A DNA stretch of 64,000 nucleotides. Origin: Robertmurraya andreesenii (lineage in GTDB: Bacteria; Bacillota; Bacilli; Bacillales; Cytobacillaceae). Shown here piece after piece: positions 36,114-44,144 of this stretch. The notes beneath the pieces were generated by a model. The model did no database searches. It saw nothing but the letters and a program-made list of their open reading frames with translations, and was not told where the DNA came from. The stretch lies in contig NZ_JAUSTU010000001.1 of assembly GCF_030813005.1 (NCBI RefSeq), forward strand, positions 124,001-188,000, written 5' to 3'. Both the position numbers and the translations under genes were made by a program. Position 1 is the stretch's first letter, and each line of letters starts with the position of its first letter.

Positions 36114-36422
36114 ATGGATCAAGAATTAAAAGACAGCATTATGGGCGCACTGGAGCTTGTAGTCGATCCAGAGCTAGGAATAGATATCGTGAACCTGGGT
36201 TTAGTATATGATCTAGAAATGGATGAAGAAGGAAAGGTCACTGTAGAGATGACGCTAACTTCAATGGGATGTCCTTTGGCTGGCACTATCGTTGAACAGG
36301 TCAAAGCTGCATTAGCTGAGATTCCAGAGGTAAAGAGCACAGATGTGAACATTGTTTGGAATCCGCCATGGAGTAAGGATAGAATGTCACGTTATGCAAA
36401 AATTGCACTCGGGATCCGCTAA
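36114..36422 (+). CDS. yitW: MIP18/SufT-type Fe-S assembly factor (YitW)
   Basis: A 102-residue DUF59 protein that helps load iron-sulfur clusters into target proteins. The core DPELGIDIVNLGLVYDL, the conserved Cys in SMGCPLAG and the end WNPPWSKDRMS are family marks. AAGGAG at 36099-36104 fits ATG 36114 better than the GTG at 36105. It is followed after 11 bp by the DsrE-like gene, with which it is probably cotranscribed. Confidence 0.92.
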   Translation: MDQELKDSIMGALELVVDPELGIDIVNLGLVYDLEMDEEGKVTVEMTLTSMGCPLAGTIVEQVKAALAEIPEVKSTDVNIVWNPPWSKDRMSRYAKIALGIR

Positions 36423-36433
36423 GGAGGAAAGTT

Positions 36434-36772
36434 ATGAACAATAAAGTGATCCTCGTTAGCTCAAACCAACTCGGAAAGGGCCCTGAAGAGCTAGGAGAAG
36501 GGATTTTAGAAACCTTTTTCACCCTTCTTAAGCAAAGGGAAGACCTTCCGGCAGCAATATTTTTTATGAATAGCGGAGTACTTACGCTTACAAAGGATTC
36601 GTTAGCTTCCGTTCATTTAATGGAGCTTGAGGAGAAGGGCGTTGAGGTGTTAGCCTGCAAAACCTGTGTCGATTTCTTCGATGTGGAAAACAAATTGACC
36701 GCAGGAAAAATCAGCAGCATGGCCCAATTTATCGATTTAGCAGCAAAATATGAAGTCATCACATTATGTTAA
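36434..36772 (+). CDS. DsrE/YedF-like sulfurtransferase-type protein
   Basis: A 112-residue DsrE-fold protein (KVILVSSNQLGKGPEELGEGI, then FFMNSGVLTLTKDS). A Cys pair lies in LACKTCVDFF near residue 76, where DsrE-type proteins hold a persulfide-carrying Cys. It is similar to the C-terminal part of YedF. It probably handles sulfur, which fits its neighbour YitW; the partner is unknown. Confidence 0.78.
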   Translation: MNNKVILVSSNQLGKGPEELGEGILETFFTLLKQREDLPAAIFFMNSGVLTLTKDSLASVHLMELEEKGVEVLACKTCVDFFDVENKLTAGKISSMAQFIDLAAKYEVITLC

Positions 36773-36778
36773 GCTTTA

Positions 36779-36804
36779 AAAGCGGGGGAAACCCTGCTTT
36801 TTTT
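36779..36804 (+). terminator. Terminator after the DsrE-like gene
   Basis: AAAGCGGGG and CCCTGCTTT pair around GAAA, followed by TTTTT. Confidence 0.75.
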
Positions 36805-36810
36805 GTGGGT

Positions 36811-36830
36811 TTTTCACGATTCCGTGAAAA
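36811..36830. promoter_or_regulatory. Extra palindrome upstream of the Fnr box of the radical SAM gene
   Basis: TTTTCACG - ATTC - CGTGAAAA is a perfect 8-bp inverted repeat centred about 72 bp before the predicted start and 31 bp (three helical turns) from the Fnr box centre. The half-site order is reversed relative to an Fnr box, so it is probably for another regulator, unidentified. Confidence 0.5.
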
Positions 36831-36843
36831 TTCTTTCCGATTT

Positions 36844-36886
36844 TGTGAGATATTTCACTTTGTCCTGGCAAAAGAACCTCTATAAT
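36844..36886 (+). promoter_or_regulatory. Fnr-dependent promoter of the radical SAM gene
   Basis: TGTGA-N6-TCACT at 36844-36859 matches the Bacillus Fnr box (TGTGA-N6-TCACA) at 9 of 10 positions. TATAAT follows at 36881-36886. With a start near 36893 the box centres at -41.5, the standard class II activation site. Confidence 0.8.
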
Positions 36887-36972
36887 ACGGATATTGAAAC
36901 TTATACATTCATGAGAATACGGACCTACAAATAAAAGTATCCTTTGTGAAATATCCTTGGGAGGCGAAGTTA

Positions 36973-38157
36973 ATGGTATTTAGCAGAGATTTTAATAAAG
37001 ACCCTTTTATCGTAATTTGGGAGCTTACAAGGGCCTGCCAACTAAAATGCTTACACTGTCGTGCTGAGGCACAATATAAACGTGACCCCAGAGAATTGAC
37101 CTTTGAAGAGGGTAAAAAGCTAATTGATCAAATTTATGAAATGAATAATCCAATGCTGGTGTTTACAGGTGGAGACCCACTTATGCGACCTGATGTGTTT
37201 GATATTGCCGAATATGCAGTGAAGAAGGGTGTCAGAGTATCAATGACCCCAAGTGCAACTCCAAATGTGACAAAGGAAGCAATTGAGAAGGCAAAGGAAG
37301 TCGGACTATCCCGCTGGGCATTCAGCTTAGATGGACATAATGCGGAAATTCACGATCATTTTCGTGGAACAGCTGGTTCCTTTGATTTGACGATGGAAAG
37401 AATTAAATATTTGCATGAGCTTGAGATTCCAATCCAAATTAATACGGTTATTTCTCGCTATAATGTGGATTATTTAGAGGAAATGGCCAAGCTTGTGGAA
37501 GATTTGGAATGCGTGTTATGGAGTGTCTTTTTCCTTGTTCCGACGGGCCGTGGACAGGAAAGCGATATGATCTCACCGGTTGAGCATGAAAAAGTATTCC
37601 GCTGGCTTCATGATTTAAGCAAGCGCGTGAAATTTGATATTAAGACAACTGCTGCCCAGCATTATCGCCGTGTATTTATCCAACAGAAGATGAGAGAAGC
37701 GAAGGGGCAGGTTGATGAGATTCGCTATTTAGATGCGCTTACAGAGCAAGGATTAACAGGCTCCATTGATGGTCTGGGGAGAGCTCCTAAAGGAGTCAAC
37801 GATGGCAATGGCTTTGTCTTTATCTCACATATCGGCGACGTCTATCCAAGTGGATTACTTCCAATAAAGGCGGGCAATGTTCGTGAACAGCCTTTGGCAG
37901 AAATTTACCGGGAATCACCCATCTTCAAGGATTTACGTAATCCAGACAAGTACAAGGGAAAATGCGGTGTTTGTGAGTTTAGATATGTTTGTGGAGGTTC
38001 ACGCTCTCGTGCCTATGCAATGACCGGAGATTATTTAGAAAGTGAACCATTCTGTGTTTACATCCCAAAAGCATTAAGACAAAAAGAACAAAAAAAAAAA
38101 AAAGGCCTAAATAAATGGAGTGCTTCTATTGGAGCACTCCATTATATGTTCTATTAA
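36973..38157 (+). CDS. Radical SAM/SPASM protein (NirJ/AhbD-like, TIGR04053-like)
   Basis: A radical SAM enzyme with the CX3CX2C cluster at residues 22, 26 and 29 (ELTRACQLKCLHC), FTGGDPLMRPDV for SAM binding, and a C-terminal SPASM domain (CGVCEFRYVCGG and a late Cys). It is close to heme-d1/heme-b maturases and peptide-modifying enzymes; the substrate is unknown. GGGAGG supports ATG 36973 over the GTG at 36946. A 14-A run at 38090-38103 near the end is followed by a frame reading through a hairpin; a one-base change in the run would stop the protein at once. Fnr-controlled. Confidence 0.85.
   Translation: MVFSRDFNKDPFIVIWELTRACQLKCLHCRAEAQYKRDPRELTFEEGKKLIDQIYEMNNPMLVFTGGDPLMRPDVFDIAEYAVKKGVRVSMTPSATPNVTKEAIEKAKEVGLSRWAFSLDGHNAEIHDHFRGTAGSFDLTMERIKYLHELEIPIQINTVISRYNVDYLEEMAKLVEDLECVLWSVFFLVPTGRGQESDMISPVEHEKVFRWLHDLSKRVKFDIKTTAAQHYRRVFIQQKMREAKGQVDEIRYLDALTEQGLTGSIDGLGRAPKGVNDGNGFVFISHIGDVYPSGLLPIKAGNVREQPLAEIYRESPIFKDLRNPDKYKGKCGVCEFRYVCGGSRSRAYAMTGDYLESEPFCVYIPKALRQKEQKKKKGLNKWSASIGALHYMFY
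38114..38143. terminator. Hairpin between radical SAM gene and fnr
   Basis: AATGGAGTGC and GCACTCCATT form a perfect 10-bp stem. On the minus strand it is followed within 12 bases by a 14-T run, so it looks best as a terminator for the leftward fnr; the rightward frame runs through it. Confidence 0.55.
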
Positions 38158-38167
38158 GCGCCTTAAC

Positions 38168-38185
38168 GATTTGCGCTCGCAAATC
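38168..38185. terminator. Small hairpin after fnr
   Basis: GATTTGC - GCTC - GCAAATC, a 7-bp perfect stem, lies in the 80 bp between the convergent genes. Confidence 0.35.
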
Positions 38186-38237
38186 TTTCGAAACAAACAA
38201 GACCCGTTCACGAACGAGAAGTCAACACGGTACGTCA

Positions 38238-38936
38238 CTATTCAATATTGCAATAGACGGCTGGACAGTTTTCACAACCGATTTCATCCTTTAAGTATTG
38301 TAAATCATGGATAATGATTCTGCCCCTTTGAGTGGAGATGATGCCTTCTCTTTTAAGCTCATTCAAAAGTCGGTTTGTGCTTTCACGAGACGTACCGCAA
38401 AAGTTAGCTAGCTCCTGATTCGTTAACGGCAAATCAATTAGAATGCCATCTTTCTTTTGAACCCCATAGCTATTTGACATCCGGATAAGGGTTGAAAGCA
38501 GGGCACCTTTCTTTCCGTTCAGTACAAGATCGCGGAATTTTGTTTGGGTTTTGCGAAAATGATCGCTCATCCATTTCATAAATTCAAAGGCTAAAGCGCT
38601 ATTATGAAAAATTTCGTTTTCAATGGCATCCTTTTTTACTGCTGCAATTTCTGCATCTTCGAGAACGATCGCACTTAGCAAGTATTTAGGTGAGCTTGTA
38701 AAAAGGGTTAATTCTCCACAAATATCATTTTCCCCACAGATACGCAGAGATAACTCTCTTCCGTCCGCAGTTATCTTACTGATTTGAACCTTTCCAGAAA
38801 GGATGATATAAAGCTCATTTGCCTCCATCCCCTCCTGAAACAAAAAGGTATTTTTTTTAACTTTAAAATGTCTATCCGAAAGGGAAAGTAATTCCTTTAT
38901 TTCAACTGATTGGGTTTCTTTTAATTGTCTAGGCAT
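38238..38936 (-). CDS. fnr: Fnr, oxygen-sensing Crp/Fnr regulator (copy 1)
   Basis: A 232-residue Crp-fold regulator. The cyclic-nucleotide-like barrel (FLFQEGMEANELYIILSGKVQ) leads to a helix and a winged helix with LTNQELANFCGTSRESTNRLL. The C-terminal cysteines at 221, 224 and 229 (CENCPAVYC) match the Bacillus-type Fnr, where the 4Fe-4S cluster sits at the C terminus with an aspartate ligand. The open frame continues 72 bp upstream, but AAAGGGG fits ATG 38936. It is a candidate controller of the boxes described in 36.8-44.2 kb. Confidence 0.9.
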   Translation of the reverse strand: MPRQLKETQSVEIKELLSLSDRHFKVKKNTFLFQEGMEANELYIILSGKVQISKITADGRELSLRICGENDICGELTLFTSSPKYLLSAIVLEDAEIAAVKKDAIENEIFHNSALAFEFMKWMSDHFRKTQTKFRDLVLNGKKGALLSTLIRMSNSYGVQKKDGILIDLPLTNQELANFCGTSRESTNRLLNELKREGIISTQRGRIIIHDLQYLKDEIGCENCPAVYCNIE

Positions 38937-39171
38937 CTGAATCGCCCCTTTGTCATCAAAATGAATATAACTATGCCTAAGAATGCATGATTGAAGTAAT
39001 GCTGTCAATAACTTTGGGTATCATTTAACAATATGTTCATGTTTTAAATAAGGAAAACGGACAAAAAATAATGGATTGAATATTCTGAATAATATATACT
39101 AAATCAATAGAACGTGTTAAAATAGTAATTAATAACAAGAACGTGACAAGTTCATGACAATTACTTCATTT

Positions 39172-39214
39172 TGTAACTGTTGTCATGGGATTTATGATGT
39201 AATAGCAATAGACT
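39172..39214 (+). promoter_or_regulatory. Weak Fnr-type promoter candidate of moaA
   Basis: TGTAA-N6-TCATG at 39172-39187 is followed by TAGACT at 39209-39214, with the same 37-bp start-to-start spacing seen at the stronger sites. Sequence match is modest; spacing is the main support. A second -10 (TATAAT, 39331-39336) lies close to the gene. No gene is seen in 38937-39350. Confidence 0.45.
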
Positions 39215-39350
39215 CTTTTTTCAAATATCCCTCCAAACCAACGGATAAGAGGGAAGGATAAATTTTCATTAAGTGAGATAGTTAACAGTAATCGATTTCT
39301 TGTGTTGCTAATATACTAATAAGAATACTCTATAATTGGAGTTGAAATAG

Positions 39351-40367
39351 ATGGGAAAAATATTTGTTAAAGATAAATTAAATCGCCCACTTCGCGATTT
39401 GCGAATTTCTGTCATTGATCGATGTAATTTTCGCTGTCAATACTGTATGCCAGCTGAAATATATGGCCCTGATTTCGCTTTTTTACCCAAAAGTGAATTG
39501 TTATCCTATGAGGAAATTGAAAGGGTTGCGAAAATTTTTGTCGAGCTCGGTGTCGAAAAAATTCGGCTAACAGGAGGAGAGCCATTATTAAGGAAGGATC
39601 TCCCATACCTTGTGGAATTGCTTTCACAAATTGATCAATTAAAGGATATCGGTTTGACGACGAATGGTGTTTTGCTTCCGAAATATGCAAGAGACTTAAA
39701 GAAGGCAGGCCTTAAACGGGTCAATGTTAGTCTTGACAGCTTGAAGGATGAATTATTCGGCCAAATTAATGGGCGAAATGTAGGTGTTGGTCCTGTCCTT
39801 AAAGGGATTAAAGCTGCACAGGAGGCAGGTCTAGGAGTAAAAATCAATATGGTTGTTAAGAAGGGCTTAAACGATACAGAGATTATCCCGATGGCTGAAT
39901 ATTGTAAGGAAAATGGCTTACAGCTACGTTATATTGAATATATGGATGTTGGAAGCTCAAACGGCTGGAAAATGGATGATGTCGTCACGAAAAAAGAAAT
40001 TTATACTCGATTAAGTGAACACTATGATTTAGAGCCTGTTGATCCCGATTATTTTGGTGAGGTTGCCAAGCGATATCGCTATAAAGGTACGAATATTGAT
40101 GTCGGCTTTATCACTTCAGTGTCAGAATCCTTCTGTTCTAGTTGTACGCGTTCAAGGTTGTCAGCAGATGGAAAAATTTACACATGCCTGTTTAATGGAA
40201 ATGGGCATGACATCCGAGATTTCATGCGAACAGGCGTGAGCGATCAACAAATTGCTGATCGGATTTGTGAAATTTGGGGCGGCAGAAAAGATCGCTATTC
40301 AGATGAAAGAACGGCTGAAACGGTTGCCAATCGTAAGAAAATTGAAATGTCCTATATTGGCGGGTAA
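39351..40367 (+). CDS. moaA: GTP 3',8-cyclase (molybdenum cofactor biosynthesis)
   Basis: A 338-residue radical SAM enzyme for the first step of molybdopterin synthesis, GTP to 3',8-cyclo-GTP. The N-terminal cluster Cys are at 25, 29 and 32 (DRCNFRCQYC), with LTGGEPLLRKDL and VNVSLDSL following. The C-terminal second cluster is in SFCSSCTRSRLSADGKIYTCLF. The ending is MSYIGG, the typical Gly-Gly tail needed for MoaC-dependent activity. A -10 TATAAT lies at 39331-39336. A strong terminator follows. Confidence 0.96.
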   Translation: MGKIFVKDKLNRPLRDLRISVIDRCNFRCQYCMPAEIYGPDFAFLPKSELLSYEEIERVAKIFVELGVEKIRLTGGEPLLRKDLPYLVELLSQIDQLKDIGLTTNGVLLPKYARDLKKAGLKRVNVSLDSLKDELFGQINGRNVGVGPVLKGIKAAQEAGLGVKINMVVKKGLNDTEIIPMAEYCKENGLQLRYIEYMDVGSSNGWKMDDVVTKKEIYTRLSEHYDLEPVDPDYFGEVAKRYRYKGTNIDVGFITSVSESFCSSCTRSRLSADGKIYTCLFNGNGHDIRDFMRTGVSDQQIADRICEIWGGRKDRYSDERTAETVANRKKIEMSYIGG

Positions 40368-40401
40368 GGCCTTTCTCCATCAATTAGAAGTGGAAAGAAA
40401 T

Positions 40402-40446
40402 CTCTCTCATGGCTTTGAAAAAAGCGAGTGAGAGAGTTTTTTTTTG
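40402..40446 (+). terminator. Terminator after moaA
   Basis: CTCTCTCA pairs with TGAGAGAG, with an inner CTTT/AAAG extension, followed by a run of nine Ts. Confidence 0.8.
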
Positions 40447-40521
40447 TCCATCAAATTCTCTATGAAAAGCCCATTCTTTGTTAAAAAGTTTCACAATTTA
40501 ATAGAAAAAAGGAAAAGAAAC

Positions 40522-40564
40522 TGTGACTTCACTCACGTATAATAGAAAATAGGCTTGATATATT
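40522..40564 (+). promoter_or_regulatory. Fnr-dependent promoter of the chemoreceptor gene
   Basis: TGTGA-N6-TCACG at 40522-40537 is followed by TATATT at 40559-40564, spacing 37 bp, so the box centres at about -41.5. An overlapping TATAAT at 40538-40543 is an alternative -10, which would place the box at a repressing position. Confidence 0.72.
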
Positions 40565-40589
40565 CGAGGAAAAGAATGGGAGATGGCAT

Positions 40590-41546
40590 ATGTTTAAGAA
40601 CAAAATGGTAGAAAAGCTATTAGAGGAAAATAGAGCTCTCACAGGGGAGCTAGATAAGATAAAGAAAGAAATGAACCATCGAGAGCAGGACTTGACTCGA
40701 TTTATGAATGATTTCCAGGAGGAACTGCTTACAACGATTAAACAGCATGAAGCTGTAAATGAGCAGCATGGATTGCTTGGGGGATTGGTTGAAAAAATCA
40801 AAGGACATTTTGAAATCGCCAGCGACTTAATCCATCAATCTAATCAATGCGCCAACCTATTAAATGAAACTGGCGAAGCGCTGCATGAATCTGCGAATAT
40901 TTTGAAGGAAAAGGGAGTAGAAGGACAAGAGACAGTCAAGAATTTAGAAGCTCTTATGCGGGACTTAGGCACAGAAATTAAGACCAATATGGACTCGATT
41001 ATGACGGTCGGTGACCGATCAAGGGAAATCGATGATATCGTCTTCCTAATTAAAGGGATTGCCGAGCAAACGAACCTTTTAGCCTTAAATGCCTCGATAG
41101 AAGCGGCGAGAGCTGGAGAATATGGAAAAGGATTTTCCGTAGTAGCTGAGGAAGTCCGAAAATTAGCGGAAGAGACGGCAACAAGCTCCCATAATATTAT
41201 GGAATTAACGAAGAGCTTTCAAGGTGATATTGAAAAAGCGGTTGCCAATACAAAGGAATGTTTTGATTTAGTTAATACTGGTGTGAATTTGAGTGAAAAG
41301 ACAACGATCAAGATCAGCGAGGTAAGCAGCATTATTGAGAATGTTTCGAACAAGGTTAAGGACGCTCAAAACATCATTCAAAATCAAAATAATTATTGTG
41401 AGAGTTCACTGGAGGAAATGAATTTAACGAAGGATATTTTTGCCCAGGTGAATGATTTGATTATGCAGCATATAGAGGATGCACAGGTCGTGGACGAGAA
41501 GCTAGATAGAGGTGTCAACCACCTAAAGAGCAATGCTTATGTGTAA
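40590..41546 (+). CDS. Soluble methyl-accepting chemotaxis protein
   Basis: A 318-residue chemoreceptor without a membrane segment or a recognised sensor domain. The hairpin tip EIDDIVFLIKGIAEQTNLLALNASIEAARAGE and FSVVAEEVRKLAEET is the conserved CheA/CheW contact region. The first 60 residues are coiled coil (LLEENRALTGELDKIKKEM) and the rest long helices. A Cys near 90 (NQCANLL) and two later ones are the only possible redox or metal residues seen. Its place among Moco genes behind an Fnr box suggests a role in behaviour under oxygen limitation. Confidence 0.85.
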   Translation: MFKNKMVEKLLEENRALTGELDKIKKEMNHREQDLTRFMNDFQEELLTTIKQHEAVNEQHGLLGGLVEKIKGHFEIASDLIHQSNQCANLLNETGEALHESANILKEKGVEGQETVKNLEALMRDLGTEIKTNMDSIMTVGDRSREIDDIVFLIKGIAEQTNLLALNASIEAARAGEYGKGFSVVAEEVRKLAEETATSSHNIMELTKSFQGDIEKAVANTKECFDLVNTGVNLSEKTTIKISEVSSIIENVSNKVKDAQNIIQNQNNYCESSLEEMNLTKDIFAQVNDLIMQHIEDAQVVDEKLDRGVNHLKSNAYV

Positions 41547-41649
41547 TGCTCTTTTCTCCAACAGGGTTGCTTTTGTATAAAAAGGATAAAGATACTCGTA
41601 AGAGAAAAGGAAAGATTGTTAATGAATTGTTCAAGAAGTTGAATAGAAT

Positions 41650-41692
41650 TGTGATATTTGTCATGTAGGACAATATTAGATAGGCTTATACT
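41650..41692 (+). promoter_or_regulatory. Fnr-type promoter of moeA-mobB
   Basis: TGTGA-N6-TCATG at 41650-41665 (8 of 10) is followed by TATACT at 41687-41692, spacing 37 bp, box centre about -41.5. Confidence 0.7.
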
Positions 41693-41756
41693 TAGTAAAT
41701 ACGGTGAATATAGATAATAAACCCTAGCCTACTATTGTATAGATGGAGTGATCGTA

Positions 41757-43022
41757 ATGTTTGAATTTAGGAAACCAATTCCAATCGGTGAAGCAGTTTC
41801 TCGAATCATGGCAAATGAAGTAAATGGAAAAACGGAGTACATTTCGATAAATGAAAGCAATGGACGGTTCTTGTCTGAGGATTTACTTGCAACAGAGGAT
41901 GTCCCTCACTTCGATCGGGCTCCCTATGATGGCTTTGCAGTCCGATCCATTGATACGGCACTTGCTAATCGTGACAATCCAATCGAATTTGAAGTCATTG
42001 ATCATATTGGTGCAGGAGCGGTTTCCAACAAAACAGTTGGTCCATTTCAGGCCGTTCGAATTATGACGGGTGCACAAATGCCAGAGAATTGTGATGCCGT
42101 TGTTATGCTTGAGCTTGCCCAAGATTTTGAACGGGATGGTAAGACTTTTATGTCTACCAAAAGAATGCATAAACCAGGGGATAATGTTTCACGTCGCGGG
42201 GAGGATGCCAAAAAAGGTGAAGTCCTTGTAAATAAGGGTACGAAAATTAACCCAGGGATCCAAGCGATGCTTGCTACATTTGGCTATGCAAAGGTTCCTG
42301 TTGCAAAAAAGCCAAGGGTAGGATTATTTGCAACGGGTACGGAGCTACTAGGTGTTGATGAACCGTTAGAGCCAGGAAAAATCAGAAACAGCAATTCTTA
42401 TATGATTAGTGCACAAACCGAGAGGGTTGGAGCTGAGGTCGAGTATTTTGGCACCTTACCTGATGATTTTGATACTTGCTTTGAAGCGGTGAAGGCGGCC
42501 ATTGAAAAAGTTGATATGCTCATTACAACTGGTGGAGTCTCCGTTGGTGACTTTGATTATTTACCAGAGATTTATGCAAAGCTTGGGGCAGAAGTGTTAT
42601 TCAATAAAGTCAGCATGCGTCCGGGAAGTGTCACAACGGTTGCCCATTACAATGGCAAAATCTTGTTCGGACTATCTGGTAATCCGTCCGCTTGCTATGT
42701 AGGGTTTGAGCTTTTTGCACGACCTGTCATTCGAAAAATGCTATTTTCACCAAAGCCTCATTTAAGGAAGGAACAAGCCGTTCTTACTGTGGACTTTCCG
42801 AAGGCAAATCCATTTACTCGTTTTGTTCGCAGCAGCCTATCCTTTTCCAATGGCAAAATTGTCGTTGCTCCAAGTGGACTAGATAAGTCTAACATTGTGA
42901 TGAGTTTGGCCGGAGCCAATTCCCTAGCGATTCTACCAGGAGGAACTCGCGGATTTAAAGCAGGAGATGAAGTTGAGGTACTTCTCTTAGAGGATCATGA
43001 GGGCAGTGAATGGCCTTGGTGA
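41757..43022 (+). CDS. moeA: Molybdopterin molybdenumtransferase
   Basis: A 421-residue enzyme that inserts molybdate into adenylylated molybdopterin. Recognisable parts: VPHFDRAPYDGFAVRS, GAQMPENCDAVVMLE, the MoCF-binding fold TTGGVSVGDFDYLPE, and LSGNPSACYVGFELF. GGAGTG fits ATG 41757 better than the GTG at 41748. It overlaps mobB, so the two are coupled. Confidence 0.95.
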   Translation: MFEFRKPIPIGEAVSRIMANEVNGKTEYISINESNGRFLSEDLLATEDVPHFDRAPYDGFAVRSIDTALANRDNPIEFEVIDHIGAGAVSNKTVGPFQAVRIMTGAQMPENCDAVVMLELAQDFERDGKTFMSTKRMHKPGDNVSRRGEDAKKGEVLVNKGTKINPGIQAMLATFGYAKVPVAKKPRVGLFATGTELLGVDEPLEPGKIRNSNSYMISAQTERVGAEVEYFGTLPDDFDTCFEAVKAAIEKVDMLITTGGVSVGDFDYLPEIYAKLGAEVLFNKVSMRPGSVTTVAHYNGKILFGLSGNPSACYVGFELFARPVIRKMLFSPKPHLRKEQAVLTVDFPKANPFTRFVRSSLSFSNGKIVVAPSGLDKSNIVMSLAGANSLAILPGGTRGFKAGDEVEVLLLEDHEGSEWPW

Positions 43023-43531
43023 GCCCTGTCATTTTTCAAATTGTAGGGTATCAAGATAGCGGCAAAACAAGCTTTATCAAAAAGTTGGTTAGTGAATTAG
43101 AGAATCAGCATATAACAACAGCTACGATTAAGCATCATGGACATGGTGGGAAGCCTTTTTTTTACGAGGAAAAGGATTCCTACCAGCATTTGAAGGCAGG
43201 GGCTGTTGCTTCTATTGTTGAAGGGGAAGGCCATCTAATCCTTCAATCTGAAAAAATAGTTTGGACACTAGAAGAAAAAATGAAGCTTCTTTCTTTTTTC
43301 AATCCTGATGTGATCCTGATTGAAGGCCATAAAAAAGAGCCCTATCCAAAGGCTGTTATCATTCGGAGACAAGAAGACCTTGAATTGCTTGAGAAGCTGG
43401 AGAACATTAAAGTGGTCTTCTATTGGCAAGAGATAGAAGTGAATTCAAAGCTTCCATACCCAGCATTTTCAATCAATGATGAAAAAGGTGTACAGTGGTT
43501 AATAGAATTTTTGCAGGAATTAACAGAATGA
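43010..43531 (+). CDS. mobB: Molybdopterin-guanine dinucleotide biosynthesis protein B
   Basis: A 173-residue P-loop protein that aids conversion of molybdopterin to its guanine dinucleotide form. Walker A region QIVGYQDSGKTSF is near residue 17, KHHGHG near 42, and VILIEGHKKEPYPK near 103. The ATG at 43010 lies 13 bp inside moeA, with GAGGGC upstream. MobA is not in the window. Confidence 0.93.
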   Translation: MALVSPVIFQIVGYQDSGKTSFIKKLVSELENQHITTATIKHHGHGGKPFFYEEKDSYQHLKAGAVASIVEGEGHLILQSEKIVWTLEEKMKLLSFFNPDVILIEGHKKEPYPKAVIIRRQEDLELLEKLENIKVVFYWQEIEVNSKLPYPAFSINDEKGVQWLIEFLQELTE

Positions 43532-43602
43532 TAAGGGATTTTCAATCCTTTTTGTGAGTTGTTCAAAAAAAAGTCGAAAAATGTTAAAAAATTTGTCAAA
43601 AG

Positions 43603-43645
43603 TGTAACTTTTATCACTGTGTCCACCCATCCTCCCCATTAATAT
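43603..43645 (+). promoter_or_regulatory. Fnr-type promoter of the NarI-like gene
   Basis: TGTAA-N6-TCACT at 43603-43618 (8 of 10) is followed by TAATAT at 43640-43645, spacing 37 bp. Confidence 0.65.
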
Positions 43646-43695
43646 GTTTGTAAGGGGATTCATGTTTATACATAGAGATGGGGGGAGAGAGAAAG

Positions 43696-44127
43696 ATGGG
43701 GTTGCTTCAAATGATGCTTTGGCTCGTTTATCCTTATGCCGTCATTGCGGTACTAGGGATGGGACTAATCTGGCAGGTTCACCCACGATTAGAGCAAGAG
43801 GAGGTTCGTTCCATTCAAAGATTTGATAAATTCTTGAATAGAACGACAATCGCCCTAATGCTCTTAAGCTTTTTAACCGGGATTGGTGTAGTGTTGTTTA
43901 ACCGAATATCAGACGACCCGGAAAAGTTATATCATTGGGTAAAAAGCTTGATGCACTTGGAACCAGATACAGCATTGATTGAAGATATATCCCTTCTTTC
44001 TCGTACACATTTCATCCTGTTGTTAACGTTTTTATTTATCTTGCCTTTTTCAAAATATATCCGCTATTTATGGATACCAGGTTTTTTTTCTAAGGAAAAA
44101 TGGTCCAATGATTCCACAAATATGAAC
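43696..44127 (+). CDS. Small NarI-like membrane protein
   Basis: A 144-residue protein with three hydrophobic segments. The start LWLVYPYAVIAVLGMGLIWQ, the segment MHLEPDTALIEDISLLSRTHFILLL and the end PFSKYIRYLWIP resemble the nitrate reductase gamma subunit, which holds heme b. It is shorter than NarI (about 225), and only a few His remain (about residues 28, 80, 86 and 104), so heme binding is uncertain. GGGGAG favours ATG 43696 over ATG 43678. It is Fnr-controlled and has no narGHJ beside it. Stop position from the same frame is 44130. Confidence 0.7.
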
Positions 44128-44144
44128 TAATAATATGGAAATAC

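Noticed and set aside
39142..39160. Fnr box upstream of moaA at GTGACAAGTTCATGAC
   Set aside because: Half-sites do not fit TGTGA-N6-TCACA (direct repeat of TGACA instead) and there is no -10 at the right distance; the site at 39172 fits better.
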